A stretch of 64,000 nt of DNA from Segatella copri (GCF_019127135.1 NZ_JAHOEA010000013.1:9542-73541), one strand, 5' to 3'. Shown: positions 8,155-18,465, numbered from the stretch's first letter. Made by a program: numbers and translations. Notes: a model not told the origin generated them from the sequence alone.

Positions 8155-9855
8155 ATGAAGAGATTTAAGATATTTTTTATCGTTTTATGCTCAGTTTTGG
8201 CTGCTAAAGCCCAGAGTATTGTGTTCAACAACCAAGTACCGAAACATGAAGTAAGAGCTGTATGGCTGACAACCATAGGAGGCATCGACTGGCCACACTC
8301 TTATGCCCAGTCTTCTTTTTCTGCCGAAAAGCAGAAAAGGGAACTGACGAATATCCTCGACCGGTTACAGCAGGCTAAGATTAACACCATACTGATACAG
8401 ACCCGCGTGAGAGGTACCATGATTTATCCGTCTGCATACGAACCTTGGGATGGATGCCTGTCAGGATTTCCGGGCAGAAGTCCGGGCTATGATGCTCTGA
8501 AGTTTGCCATCGATGAATGCCATAAGCGAGGTATGGAACTACACGCCTGGGTGGTAACCATTCCAGTAGGAAAATGGAACGCACTCGGCTGCAAAACCCT
8601 CAGACAGAAGATGCCGAAACTCATCAAGAAGATTGGAGCAGACGGATACATGGATCCGGAAAACAGCCGAACAGGTGATTATCTGGCAAACATCTGCAGA
8701 GAAATTACGCATAAATATAATGTAGACGGCATCCACCTCGACTACATCCGTTACCCGGAAACCTGGAACATCAAAGTGAGCCGGGAACAGGGACGCCGGT
8801 ATATTACCAACATCGTCAGAAAGATTCACGATGCAGTGAAGGCTGAAAAACCTTGGGTCAAGATGAGCTGCTCACCTGTAGGAAAGTATGATGACCTGAG
8901 CAGATACCGGAGCTTTGGCTGGAATGCATACACGAAAGTCTGCCAGGATGCACAGGGCTGGCTCAAGAGCGGACTGATGGACGAACTCTTCCCTATGATG
9001 TATTTCAGAGACGAACACTTCTATCCTTTTGCCATCGACTGGCAGGAGCAGAGTCATGGCAAGATAGTGGTTCCAGGACTAGGCATCTACTTCCTCGATC
9101 CGAAAGAAGGAAAGTGGAACATCAATGACGTGACAGCAGAAATGTATCACATCCGAAACCTCGGAATGGGATATGCTTTCTTCAGAAACAAGTTCCTCTT
9201 GGACAACAAACAGGGTATTCTCGACTTTACCCAACGCTTCAACCCATACCCATCATTGGTTCCGCCGATGACCTGGGCAAGCAAAAACCAACCGGAACAG
9301 CCACAGCAATTATCGGTAATCACCTCCGATAACAATGTATCGGTTTCCTGGAGCAATCCTTCAAACTATACGGATGGCACTAAAATCGCAACCCCTTATA
9401 TATATAATAATGTATACGCGAGCAAGAAATATCCGGTTGACATCACCGATGCACGCAACCTGGTTGCCGCACGAATCATAGGAAATTCGTTCAAAATAGA
9501 AAATTCGGATGCAAAACATCTGTTTGTTGCCGTAACTTCAATGGACGGATATGGCATCGAAAGCCAGCCTACCCAAGAAAAAGAGGAAGGAAATCCACTT
9601 TTTGCCAAAAACACAGGAGCTGCGAAATTACTCGAATGTGACGGAAAGAAGGTATATCTAGCAGAAACTACAAAAAATCTCGTTTTTGACGTTCTGATGG
9701 TCGAAACCCTGCAGGGATGCGACATCCTGTACCTTCAAACAAAGGATAACACGCTAGATGTTAGAAACTTAAATGAGGGTACATACCGCGTGGTAAGCAT
9801 CAATAAGAAGGGGTATAAGCATACGTTAGGAACCTTCGAGATGAAGAAAAATTGA
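8155..9855 (+). CDS. GHL10-family glycosidase (DigH/YngK-like), secreted
   Basis: 566 aa from ATG 8155; a longer reading from a TTG at 8107 would start upstream of the -7 box and is unlikely. Signal peptide MKRFKIFFIVLCSVLAAKA. The GHL10 domain spans about residues 28-330: EVRAVWLTTIGGIDWPHSYA, DGCLSGFPGRSPGYDALKF, and the hallmark VDGIHLDYIRYPE. E. coli DigH of this family cleaves denuded peptidoglycan glycan strands, so a cell-wall role is the best guess. The C-terminal 230 residues look like an Fn3-type beta domain plus a small end domain. It stands alone with its own promoter. Confidence 0.87.
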   Translation: MKRFKIFFIVLCSVLAAKAQSIVFNNQVPKHEVRAVWLTTIGGIDWPHSYAQSSFSAEKQKRELTNILDRLQQAKINTILIQTRVRGTMIYPSAYEPWDGCLSGFPGRSPGYDALKFAIDECHKRGMELHAWVVTIPVGKWNALGCKTLRQKMPKLIKKIGADGYMDPENSRTGDYLANICREITHKYNVDGIHLDYIRYPETWNIKVSREQGRRYITNIVRKIHDAVKAEKPWVKMSCSPVGKYDDLSRYRSFGWNAYTKVCQDAQGWLKSGLMDELFPMMYFRDEHFYPFAIDWQEQSHGKIVVPGLGIYFLDPKEGKWNINDVTAEMYHIRNLGMGYAFFRNKFLLDNKQGILDFTQRFNPYPSLVPPMTWASKNQPEQPQQLSVITSDNNVSVSWSNPSNYTDGTKIATPYIYNNVYASKKYPVDITDARNLVAARIIGNSFKIENSDAKHLFVAVTSMDGYGIESQPTQEKEEGNPLFAKNTGAAKLLECDGKKVYLAETTKNLVFDVLMVETLQGCDILYLQTKDNTLDVRNLNEGTYRVVSINKKGYKHTLGTFEMKKN

Positions 9856-9882
9856 TTTTTTTCGAAAAAAGTTGCGAAAAAA

Positions 9883-9914
9883 TTTGGTGGAATCAAAAAA
9901 TAGTAGTACCTTTG
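9883..9914 (+). promoter_or_regulatory. Promoter of the Lys-Arg-Arg-Lys tRNA cluster
   Basis: TTTG (9883-9886), 20-bp spacer, TACCTTTG (9907-9914), about 35 bp before the first tRNA. Spacer and flanks nearly match the tRNA-Asp promoter at 3122-3153, including GTGGAA after the -33 box and CACTCGCAA after the -7 box. Confidence 0.88.
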
Positions 9915-9948
9915 CACTCGCAATTCAGAAATGAGGCTTTTAAATGTT

Positions 9949-10021
9949 GCACCCTTAGCTCAGTTGGTAGAGCAACTGACTCTTAATCAGTGGGTCTAGG
10001 GTTCGAATCCCTAAGGGTGTA
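9949..10021 (+). tRNA. tRNA-Lys (CTT), copy 1
   Basis: 73 nt. Acceptor GCACCCT/AGGGTGT (first pair G-U), D arm GCTC/GAGC, anticodon stem ACTGA/TCAGT with loop CTCTTAA giving CTT, T arm TAGGG/CCCTA. The CCA end is not encoded. Confidence 0.96.
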
Positions 10022-10036
10022 CAAAAGATAAGAATT

Positions 10037-10110
10037 GGCTCCGTAGCTCAACTGAATAGAGCACTTGACTACGGATCAAGAGGTTCAAGGTTTGAATCCT
10101 TGCGGAGTCA
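10037..10110 (+). tRNA. tRNA-Arg (ACG), copy 1
   Basis: 74 nt. Acceptor GGCTCCG/CGGAGTC, anticodon stem CTTGA/TCAAG, loop CTACGGA giving ACG, which needs A34-to-inosine editing to read CGN codons. Confidence 0.96.
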
Positions 10111-10146
10111 CTCTCCTATCAAAGCTTCACTGAAACAAATGGTTTT

Positions 10147-10220
10147 GGCTCCGTAGCTCAACTGAATAGAGCACTTGACTACGGATCAAGAGGTTCAAGG
10201 TTTGAATCCTTGCGGAGTCA
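10147..10220 (+). tRNA. tRNA-Arg (ACG), copy 2
   Basis: Identical to the gene at 10037-10110, starting 110 bp later; a second gene dose. Confidence 0.96.
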
Positions 10221-10233
10221 CCAACAAATAGTT

Positions 10234-10306
10234 GCACCCTTAGCTCAGTTGGTAGAGCAACTGACTCTTAATCAGTGGGTCTAGGGTTCGAATCCCTAAG
10301 GGTGTA
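10234..10306 (+). tRNA. tRNA-Lys (CTT), copy 2
   Basis: Identical to the gene at 9949-10021 and closes the K-R-R-K cluster. The GTTG just before the acceptor is also shared by both Lys copies. Confidence 0.96.
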
Positions 10307-10307
10307 C

Positions 10308-10343
10308 AAAAAGAGCATTTCTGTTAGGAAATGCTCTTTTTTG
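10308..10343 (+). terminator. Intrinsic terminator of the tRNA cluster
   Basis: AAAAGAGCATTT, an 8-nt loop, then AAATGCTCTTTT running into T residues, immediately after the last tRNA-Lys. Confidence 0.9.
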
Positions 10344-10374
10344 TTTTATATTTCTCCCTACCATTTATATCACC

Positions 10375-10422
10375 TTTAAATATCACTTTATACCTCTTTA
10401 AATATCACTTTTAAATATCACT
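10375..10422. repeat. Three copies of TTTAAATATCACT
   Basis: The 13-mer starts at 10375, 10397 and 10410 in the intergenic region between two convergent transcription units. No gene is seen in 10344-10529. Confidence 0.7.
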
Positions 10423-10423
10423 A

Positions 10424-10470
10424 TAAAAAAAGTTGCAGCCATCCAAAGTTTACACCCAGACAACTGCAAC
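10424..10470 (-). terminator. Terminator of the pseudouridine synthase/micro-ORF operon
   Basis: On the minus strand GTTGCAG (10470-10464), a 25-nt loop, CTGCAAC (10438-10432), then seven T residues. It lies 60 bp after the 49-aa micro-ORF stop. Confidence 0.7.
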
Positions 10471-10529
10471 CAATTTACCAATCAAAAATATCTAAAATCT
10501 TATCCCGCCATCATCACACAACTCTACTA

Positions 10530-10679
10530 TCAACAGAAGAGCCAGTAAAGAACTGCCAGCACGGCTATCATAACAACAGCTACCATTGCTTTAATCATGC
10601 AGGTAGCCACCTTCTTTAAGACAAACAGTCCTACTACAAGGACTACCAATACCAGCGCATAATATCCAAAATCATTCAT
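10530..10679 (-). CDS. 49-aa membrane micro-protein
   Basis: ATG 10679, stop TGA 10530. MNDFGYYALVLVVLVVGLFV then a KK turn and a second hydrophobic helix (MVAVVMIAVLAVLYWLF). Two transmembrane helices fill nearly the whole protein. It begins 46 bp after the pseudouridine synthase stop on the same strand and ends 60 bp before a terminator, so it probably shares that transcript. No family is recognised. The clean two-helix layout and operon position support a real gene; no other evidence is available here. Confidence 0.6.
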   Translation of the reverse strand: MNDFGYYALVLVVLVVGLFVLKKVATCMIKAMVAVVMIAVLAVLYWLFC

Positions 10680-10724
10680 ATCACATTATTATATATAAAC
10701 TACCAATCAGTATTCATCACCCTA

Positions 10725-11672
10725 TTAACGATCATTCTTTAATGCCCTGCGGAATTCAGCCGGTATCGGAGTTTCAAATTCCATAGGCTGATGCGTTACG
10801 GGATGATAGAAACACAGTACATAGGCATGCAAGCACAAGCGCTGGCATGGATCATCACCATTACCATACTTAATATCACCACACACCGGATGCCCCATAT
10901 CGGCCGTATGAACACGAATCTGATTCTTACGGCCCGTTTCGAGTTTGAACTCCACCAGAGAATGAGCCGTTGTACGCTCTAATGTATGGAAATGGGTAAC
11001 AGCATACTTGCCGCCATTATCCGTATCACTGCTGTAAGTAATGTAGGCCTTGTTATCTTTCAGCCAATTAGCGACAGTACCTTCATCTTCTTCCATCTCT
11101 CCGGAAACCAGAGCCACATATCTGCGGTCGTACACATTATGATGCCAATCATCCTCCAAAGCCAGTTCCGTCTGCTTATCCTTGGCATAAATCATCAAAC
11201 CTGATGTATCACGGTCCAGTCGGTGCACTACATGCGCCTGACAGTTCTGGCGAGTCTTATGAAAATAATCATCAAGTACCGTTTTCACATTCAGAGTAGA
11301 ATGACCGGCTGCCATACTCAAGATACCAATGTTTTTCTCAACAACAATCAGATATCTGTCTTCATAAACTATCTTAAGGTATCTGCTTTTAAATACCTCC
11401 TGATTCTTCTTTGTCTTGCTCACACTCACCTTCATACCCGGTTTCAGAGCATAATCAAACTGGGTAATGGTTTTGCCATTCACCTTAATTCCCCTACCCT
11501 GCAGAGTCTGCTTCACCTTAGTCTTGCTAGGTCCCTTCACATTCTCCATCAGCCATTCCAGCAACGGAGCAGGCTTTTCTACCTTGTAATGCTCATATTC
11601 ATTGGGATTTCCGTAGCCATAAGCATTATTGGTATGCTTATTAAAATTTCCTTTTCTATTTTGTTGTCTCAT
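10725..11672 (-). CDS. RluA-family pseudouridine synthase with S4 domain
   Basis: 315 aa. An S4-like RNA-binding segment at about residues 36-85 (GPSKTKVKQTLQGRGIKVNG) precedes the catalytic domain with HRLDRDTSGLMIYAK (catalytic Asp153), YVALVSGE and GRKNQIRVH. The enzyme isomerises uridine to pseudouridine in rRNA or tRNA. RluD-like specificity for 23S rRNA is possible, but RluA-family paralogues are hard to separate by eye. The first 30 residues are a polar N/Y/G-rich extension not part of the core. A promoter on the minus strand (TTTG 11774-11771, 19 bp, TACTTTTG 11751-11744) lies upstream. Confidence 0.88.
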   Translation of the reverse strand: MRQQNRKGNFNKHTNNAYGYGNPNEYEHYKVEKPAPLLEWLMENVKGPSKTKVKQTLQGRGIKVNGKTITQFDYALKPGMKVSVSKTKKNQEVFKSRYLKIVYEDRYLIVVEKNIGILSMAAGHSTLNVKTVLDDYFHKTRQNCQAHVVHRLDRDTSGLMIYAKDKQTELALEDDWHHNVYDRRYVALVSGEMEEDEGTVANWLKDNKAYITYSSDTDNGGKYAVTHFHTLERTTAHSLVEFKLETGRKNQIRVHTADMGHPVCGDIKYGNGDDPCQRLCLHAYVLCFYHPVTHQPMEFETPIPAEFRRALKNDR

Positions 11673-11743
11673 ATTGTTTACGATATCATTTTCTTAACAT
11701 TAAAAATAGAGAATCGATGCTGCATTTTCATCAATTCAGCCTA

Positions 11744-11774
11744 CAAAAGTAAGACTTTTCTGCAAAATAACAAA
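11744..11774 (-). promoter_or_regulatory. Promoter of the pseudouridine synthase gene
   Basis: Minus strand TTTG at 11774-11771, 19-bp spacer, TACTTTTG at 11751-11744, leaving a 5' UTR of about 65 nt. Confidence 0.7.
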
Positions 11775-11823
11775 AAGCCACCATGTTTTTAACTAAAAAT
11801 TAGTAACTTTTGCCAATAAATCA

Positions 11824-11853
11824 TTGTGTTTCAAATATTTTTTTGTAATTTTG
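11824..11853 (+). promoter_or_regulatory. Promoter of the small membrane ORFs and ABC-F gene
   Basis: TTG at 11824-11826, 19-bp spacer, TAATTTTG at 11846-11853, 22 bp before an ATG at 11876. It fits the Bacteroidota consensus and is the only clear promoter before the ABC-F gene. Confidence 0.7.
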
Positions 11854-11875
11854 CAGCTGAATAACAGAAATTGCA

Positions 11876-12101
11876 ATGACGCAAAGAGAAGATAAAGAAA
11901 GAAACAACTGCCCGAGAATGTCTCGGAAAGTTTTTCTACGACCTTGCCAAGACCTGTTTCTTGGTCATGGTTGCAGGTAATGCCGTCACGATATATTCTG
12001 ATGGCGAATTAAAAATCTTCAATATTACCAGTATAATTATTGGTTTATTCCTTACTTGGCTTTTTGCATATATTGCTAATAAGGTATTAATAAAAAAATA
12101 A
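11876..12101 (+). pseudogene. Small membrane protein with an apparent frameshift at its start
   Basis: The ATG at 11876 opens a frame that stops after 34 codons. A one-base-shifted frame directly after it (11880-12101, 73 codons) encodes a credible protein: KIKKETTARECLGKFFYDLA, a hydrophobic helix, a polar turn, then a second helix (IIIGLFLTWLFAYIANKVL) and a basic tail. That frame has a stop instead of a start at 11877-11879. A single-base indel next to the start codon, a sequencing error, or a non-ATG start would explain this. It looks like a two-helix Bacteroidales membrane protein of unknown role. Confidence 0.55.
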
Positions 12102-12105
12102 AATT

Positions 12106-12216
12106 ATGGGAGAAGGTTTAACAATTATATTTTCCATTATATTGGTACCTGCACTGGGGTTTGCCATTTGGCTTCGTACTCCGCAGGGTGAGCGTTTCTT
12201 GAAAAGTTTAGACTAA
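12106..12216 (+). CDS. 36-aa membrane micro-protein
   Basis: ATG 12106, TAA 12214-12216. One transmembrane helix (LTIIFSIILVPALGFAIWL) followed by a charged tail RTPQGERFLKSLD. It starts 4 bp after the stop of the preceding two-helix ORF and 72 bp before the ABC-F gene, consistent with a small operon. No family is recognised. Confidence 0.55.
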   Translation: MGEGLTIIFSIILVPALGFAIWLRTPQGERFLKSLD

Positions 12217-12281
12217 CAACTCGATTCTTTCAAGGCATTAATAGTAGTAAAAAAAACAAAAATAAAAGTACAGAATAATAA

Positions 12282-13904
<1,623 letters not shown>

Positions 13905-13960
13905 ACAAAAAGTTATTCTGCTGTTTTAAACAGCAACCACAAATTATCTTATAATTAATA

Positions 13961-13997
13961 GTGCCAATTCGATGAGAATCGGGTTGGCACACTTTTT
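13961..13997 (+). terminator. Intrinsic terminator after the ABC-F gene
   Basis: A 13-bp stem from GTGCCAATTCGAT pairing (with two wobbles) to ATCGGGTTGGCAC around a GAGA loop, then ACTTTTT. It lies 56 bp after the stop and just before grpE. Confidence 0.8.
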
Positions 13998-14024
13998 GTC
14001 AAACAACCAATAATAAGATTTATC

Positions 14025-14666
14025 ATGTTTAAAAAATTTAAGACTATGTCAAAAGAAAAAGAAATCAATATAGAGGACGGAAACGTTCAGGAGACTGTTC
14101 AGAACGAAAATAATGAGCAGACAACTAAAAATGAAAATACTGAGGAAAATCAGGATACTGACAACAAGGCAGAAGAAGGTGACAACAATACAGACGCTGC
14201 TGACAAGAAGGCAGAAGAGATTGATCCTTTAACAAAAGCACAGCAAGAGGTAGAGGAACTCAAGAAACAGTTGCTCTATAAGACTGCCGAGTTTGAGAAT
14301 TACCGTAAGCGTACTCTCAAAGAGAAGGCAGAACTGATTTTGAATGGTGGCGAGAAGACTGTAGCTGCTATTCTGCCTATTCTCGATGACTTTGAGCGCG
14401 CCATCGCTGACAAGAGCGAAGATCCTAAGGTTATCAAGGAAGGTGTACAGATGATTTTCAACAAGTTCGTAAAGACACTCGAAGGTCTTGGCGTAAAGAA
14501 GATTGATACCAACGACAAGGATTTCGATGTAGATTTCCACGAGGCTATTGCTATGGTTCCAGGAATGGGTGATGACAAGAAGGGAAAGATTATTGACTGC
14601 GTCCAGACTGGGTACACAATGAACGACAAGGTGATTCGCCATGCCAAGGTAGCTGTAGGTCAGTAA
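14025..14666 (+). CDS. grpE: Nucleotide-exchange factor GrpE
   Basis: 213 aa; translation may start at 14025 or at the in-frame ATG at 14046. An acidic disordered N-terminus (residues 10-65) leads into the long dimer coiled coil (AQQEVEELKKQLLYKTAEFE, then NYRKRTLKEK) and the beta domain ending in the GrpE signature (YTMNDKVIRHAKVAVGQ). GrpE drives ADP release from DnaK. The gene lies 84 bp upstream of dnaJ, the usual chaperone pair; dnaK is not in this window. Confidence 0.96.
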   Translation: MFKKFKTMSKEKEINIEDGNVQETVQNENNEQTTKNENTEENQDTDNKAEEGDNNTDAADKKAEEIDPLTKAQQEVEELKKQLLYKTAEFENYRKRTLKEKAELILNGGEKTVAAILPILDDFERAIADKSEDPKVIKEGVQMIFNKFVKTLEGLGVKKIDTNDKDFDVDFHEAIAMVPGMGDDKKGKIIDCVQTGYTMNDKVIRHAKVAVGQ

Positions 14667-14750
14667 GAAAGAAATATCAAGAGTTATTTTTCAATATCCA
14701 GAACATTCTATTAGAATTCTGTAAGAAAATTCAATATTTGAAATAAGCAA

Positions 14751-15914
14751 ATGGCTAAGAGAGACTATTATGAGGTGCTGGGCGTAGACAAGTCGGCATC
14801 AGAAGACGAAATAAAGAAGGCGTATCGAAAGATTGCCATCAAGTATCACCCAGACCGCAACCCTGGCAACAAAGAGGCGGAAGAGAAATTCAAGGAAGCT
14901 GCCGAAGCTTACGAAGTTCTACACGATGCCCAGAAGCGCCAGCAATATGACCAGTTTGGTTTCAATGGTCCACAAGGTGGATTCGGCGGATTCGGTGGTG
15001 GTGCCAGCATGGATATGAACGACATCTTCTCTATGTTTGGAGATATCTTTGGCGGACACGGCGGTTTCAGCGGCTTTGGTGGCGGCGGATTCGGTGGCGG
15101 CTCACAGAAGCGGGTTTACCAGGGTGGCGACCTTCGCGTAAGAGTAAAACTGACTCTCCAAGAGGCAGCAACAGGTGTTACCAAGCGCTTCAAGATTCGC
15201 AAGGATGTAACTTGCTCTGCATGTCACGGAACAGGTTGCGAAGGTGGTGCCCAGCCAGAAACATGTTCGGAATGTCATGGAAGCGGCTATGTCTTAAAGA
15301 CGGTGCGCAGTATGTTCGGCATGATGCAAACTCAGGCTGCATGCACAAAGTGTGGCGGTGAGGGAACTATCATCAAGAACAAATGTAAGGAATGCGGTGG
15401 CGACGGAATCGTGAAGGGCGAGGAACTCGTAGAAATCAATATTCCTGCAGGTGTCGACAACGATATGGTTGTTACCGTTGAAGGAAAGGGTAACCAAGGC
15501 AAGCACAATGGTCTCTACGGAAACCTACAGGTAATGGTGAGCGTAGAAAAGAACGATGATTTCGAGCGTGTAGGTCAGGACTTATACCATAATCTTGTTC
15601 TTGACTTTGCAACTGCCACTTTGGGTGGCGAGGTAGAAGTCCCTACCTTGGATGGCAAGACAAAGATCAAAATAGAACCTGGCACACAACCAGGCAAACA
15701 GATTCGTTTGCGTGGCAAAGGTATGCCGGCTATTCAGGGATATGGTTATGGCCGTGGTGATATTATCGTCAATATTACCGTTTTCGTACCTACCTCTCTG
15801 ACCAAGGAAGAAAAGAATCTTGTAGTGAAATTCAAGGAATGCGATAATTTCAAAGCAGATAATGCAGAGAAGAAGTCTCTCTTTGAAAGTTTCAAGAACC
15901 TCTTTAAAAAATAA
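14751..15914 (+). CDS. dnaJ: Chaperone DnaJ
   Basis: 387 aa with all type I features in order: J domain with the HPD motif ([10 protein letters not shown], residues 31-40), a Gly/Phe-rich region (about 75-120), four zinc repeats ([36 protein letters not shown]) and the C-terminal substrate-binding domain. DnaJ delivers unfolded proteins to DnaK and stimulates its ATPase. It follows grpE and is closed by a strong terminator. Confidence 0.97.
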   Translation: MAKRDYYEVLGVDKSASEDEIKKAYRKIAIKYHPDRNPGNKEAEEKFKEAAEAYEVLHDAQKRQQYDQFGFNGPQGGFGGFGGGASMDMNDIFSMFGDIFGGHGGFSGFGGGGFGGGSQKRVYQGGDLRVRVKLTLQEAATGVTKRFKIRKDVTCSACHGTGCEGGAQPETCSECHGSGYVLKTVRSMFGMMQTQAACTKCGGEGTIIKNKCKECGGDGIVKGEELVEINIPAGVDNDMVVTVEGKGNQGKHNGLYGNLQVMVSVEKNDDFERVGQDLYHNLVLDFATATLGGEVEVPTLDGKTKIKIEPGTQPGKQIRLRGKGMPAIQGYGYGRGDIIVNITVFVPTSLTKEEKNLVVKFKECDNFKADNAEKKSLFESFKNLFKK

Positions 15915-15926
15915 ACAGTAAAGAGC

Positions 15927-15982
15927 AATCCCCGAAGAGGGCGAACTATCTTCGAAAGAACGGTTCGCTCTTTTCGGGGATT
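15927..15982 (+). terminator. Large terminator hairpin after dnaJ
   Basis: AATCCCCGAAGAGGGCGAAC (15927-15946) pairs with GTTCGCTCTTTTCGGGGATT (15963-15982), with a 16-nt loop. There is no T-run directly after it, so it may also act as an RNA-stabilising 3' end. Confidence 0.75.
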
Positions 15983-16014
15983 ATCTGTATATATAATAAG
16001 GTATAACATATAAC

Positions 16015-17253
16015 ATGAATTATCAAGAAACTGTTGAATATCTTTTCACCAGCACGCCGGTTTTTGAAAAGATTGGAGCCAAGGCATACAAACCTGGGCT
16101 TGATACGATGTATAAAATGGATGAACACTTCGAACATCCTCATAACCAATATAAATGTATCCACATTGCAGGAACCAACGGAAAAGGTTCATCATCCCAT
16201 ACCCTTGCTGCAATCCTGCAGAGCCAGGGCTATAAGGTCGGCCTGTTCACATCTCCACATCTTGTAGATTTCAGAGAACGCATTCGCGTAAATGGTGAGA
16301 TGGTAAGCGAAGAGTATGTAATCGACTTTGTAGAAAACAACCGGAAATTCTTCGAACCGCTACATCCTTCGTTCTTTGAACTGACCACCATGATGGCATT
16401 TCAGTATTTTGCAGAACAAAAGGTAGACTTTGCCGTCATCGAAGTTGGATTGGGAGGAAGACTAGACAGTACCAACATCATCACTCCTATCCTATCCGTT
16501 ATCACGAACATCAGTTTTGACCACACCCAATTCCTCGGGAATACACTCGGTGAGATTGCAGGCGAAAAGGCGGGCATCATCAAACCACAGATTCCTGTCG
16601 TTATTGGCGAATGGAACGAAGAGACCCAACCTGTGTTCATCCAAAAAGCCCATGAGCAGAATTCTCCTATCCATTTTGCACTGGCAGCAGACGCAGACAT
16701 AAACTTCGAACTGAAAGGCAACTATCAGAAAAAGAACTTCGGCACCATATCCGCAGCCGTAGAATGCCTGAAGGAAGAAGGAATAGAAATCAAAGATCAA
16801 AGCATAAAGAACGGCTTTGAACATGTATGCGAGCTGACAGGCCTACGCGGCAGATGGGAAAAACTCAACGAGCACCCTCTCACCATCTGTGATACGGGAC
16901 ATAACCTTGCCGGATGGGAGTATCTGGAACCTCAGATTGCATCCATCAAAGCCGATACGAAACATATTGTCTTCGGAATGGTTGATGACAAAGATGTAGA
17001 GCATGTAATGGGACTATTAGAAAAGTTGCCAAAAGAAAGCACGATTTTCTATTGGACGCAGCCATCAACCAAAAGAGCGATTCCTGTAGACAAATTATAC
17101 GGATACGCGCAAAAGCACGGCTTAAACGGAACATGCTATCAAACTATCGCACAGGCATTTAACAAAGCAAAAGCAAACGCAAAAAAAGATGATTTTATCT
17201 TTATTGGCGGATCAAGTTACGTCGTTGCCGATTTGCTATCAGAATCATTTTAG
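16015..17253 (+). CDS. folC: Folylpolyglutamate synthase / dihydrofolate synthase
   Basis: 412 aa, Mur-ligase superfamily. P-loop GTNGKGSSSHTLAAIL at about residues 50-65; then GLFTSPHLVDFRERIRVNG, the FolC signature VDFAVIEVGLGGRLDSTN, and the second-domain signature GRWEKL...CDTGHNLAGWEYL. The enzyme adds glutamate to dihydropteroate and to folates in the cytosol. It is a single gene between the dnaJ terminator and the galactose operon. Confidence 0.94.
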   Translation: MNYQETVEYLFTSTPVFEKIGAKAYKPGLDTMYKMDEHFEHPHNQYKCIHIAGTNGKGSSSHTLAAILQSQGYKVGLFTSPHLVDFRERIRVNGEMVSEEYVIDFVENNRKFFEPLHPSFFELTTMMAFQYFAEQKVDFAVIEVGLGGRLDSTNIITPILSVITNISFDHTQFLGNTLGEIAGEKAGIIKPQIPVVIGEWNEETQPVFIQKAHEQNSPIHFALAADADINFELKGNYQKKNFGTISAAVECLKEEGIEIKDQSIKNGFEHVCELTGLRGRWEKLNEHPLTICDTGHNLAGWEYLEPQIASIKADTKHIVFGMVDDKDVEHVMGLLEKLPKESTIFYWTQPSTKRAIPVDKLYGYAQKHGLNGTCYQTIAQAFNKAKANAKKDDFIFIGGSSYVVADLLSESF

Positions 17254-17283
17254 GATTTTTTAAATCAAAAAGTTCATAAAATA

Positions 17284-17315
17284 TTTGTAATACTCATTTT
17301 TTTTTAGTTACTTTG
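17284..17315 (+). promoter_or_regulatory. Promoter of the galactose operon
   Basis: TTTG (17284-17287), 20-bp spacer, TTACTTTG (17308-17315; one mismatch to TAnnTTTG), 50 nt before the galM start. The -7 box is part of the inverted repeat at 17304-17349. Confidence 0.75.
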
Positions 17316-17349
17316 CAGTACATTACTTAAACCAAAGTAAGGTAACTAA
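17304..17349. promoter_or_regulatory. Inverted repeat over the galM promoter, candidate operator
   Basis: The left arm TTAGTTACTTTG (17304-17315) faces a right arm (17333-17349) that begins CAAAGT and ends GTAACTAA. The outer TTAGTTAC/GTAACTAA and inner CTTTG/CAAAG parts both match. It covers the -7 box and transcription start, so it may be an operator or a leader-RNA hairpin. Confidence 0.5.
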
Positions 17350-17364
17350 AAAAAGTGAGATATT

Positions 17365-18450
17365 ATGAATACAGAACCAGCAAATAAGTGTGGTTTGAAA
17401 AGAGAAGATTTTCAGACCACAGTGAATGGTAAGAAGACTGATCTCTTCGTGTTAAGAAACAAGCAAGGCAACGAAGTTGCAGTGACTAACTATGGTGGAG
17501 CAGTCGTAGCCATCATGATGCCTGACAAGGATGGCAACTATGCCAACCTCATCCAAGGCCATGACAACATACAGGACGTCATCAACTCACCAGAGCCATT
17601 CTTGAGTGTGCTCATCGGTCGTTATGGCAACCGTATTAAAGAAGGCAAGTTCATACTTCACGGCAAGGAGTATCACTTGGCATGCAACGATGGTCCCAAC
17701 CACCTGCATGGTGGACCTACAGGTTTCCACACCAAAGTTTGGGATGCAACCCGCATGAGTGATAGCGCTGTCGTGTTGAAATACACGAGCCCTTATGGTG
17801 AAGAAGGCTTCACTGGTGAGTTGACAGTTTGGGTAGCTTACACATTGACCGATGACAATGAGTTCGTTATCAAGTATCAGGCTACAACCAACAAGACAAC
17901 CATCTGCAACCTGACACATCACGCTTTCTTCTCAATCCAGGGTATTGCTAATCCTACCCCAACAGTTGACAATATCATCTGTGAGGTGAACGCAAACTAC
18001 TATCTCCCTATCGATAAGTATTCTATCCCTACAGGTGAGATTTTGAAGGTTGAGGGCACACCATTCGATTTCCGTACACCAAAGCCTATTGGTCAGGACA
18101 TCAATGCAGACAACGAGCAGATCAAGAATGGTCAGGGCTATGACCACAACTATGTATTGAACAAGACAGAAGAAGGTGAGTTGAGTTTCGCTGCCCGTAT
18201 AAAAGACCCTGTAAGCTGCCGTACCATGGAGGTTTATACCACAGAACCAGGTTTGCAGATGTACACAGGTAATTTCCTTGCAGGTATCTCAGGACAGTTT
18301 GGTGCAACATTCCCACGTCGCAGTGCAGTCTGCTTCGAGGCACAGAAGTTCCCAGACACTCCAAATCACACCTATTTCCCAAGTTGCAGATTAAATCCGG
18401 GTGAAACATACACCCAGAAGACAATCTATAAGTTTGGAATTGACAAATAA
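17365..18450 (+). CDS. galM: Aldose 1-epimerase (galactose mutarotase), cytosolic
   Basis: 361 aa, no signal peptide. GalM motifs: VAVTNYGGAVVAIMMPDKDG, VLIGRYGNRIKEGKF, GPNHLHGGPTGFHTKVW (active-site His), LTHHAFFSIQG (catalytic His), GYDHNYVL and MYTGNFL. It converts beta- to alpha-D-galactose so that galactokinase can use it. It heads a galM-transporter-galK operon; a second mutarotase at 21496 carries a lipoprotein signal, so the pair probably serves different compartments. Confidence 0.93.
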   Translation: MNTEPANKCGLKREDFQTTVNGKKTDLFVLRNKQGNEVAVTNYGGAVVAIMMPDKDGNYANLIQGHDNIQDVINSPEPFLSVLIGRYGNRIKEGKFILHGKEYHLACNDGPNHLHGGPTGFHTKVWDATRMSDSAVVLKYTSPYGEEGFTGELTVWVAYTLTDDNEFVIKYQATTNKTTICNLTHHAFFSIQGIANPTPTVDNIICEVNANYYLPIDKYSIPTGEILKVEGTPFDFRTPKPIGQDINADNEQIKNGQGYDHNYVLNKTEEGELSFAARIKDPVSCRTMEVYTTEPGLQMYTGNFLAGISGQFGATFPRRSAVCFEAQKFPDTPNHTYFPSCRLNPGETYTQKTIYKFGIDK

Positions 18451-18465
18451 ATCAGAATAAATCAT

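Noticed and set aside
13961..13997. CIRCE element (HrcA operator) before grpE
   Set aside because: The arms do not match the TTAGCACTC/GAGTGCTAA consensus and T residues follow, so it is a terminator of the upstream gene.
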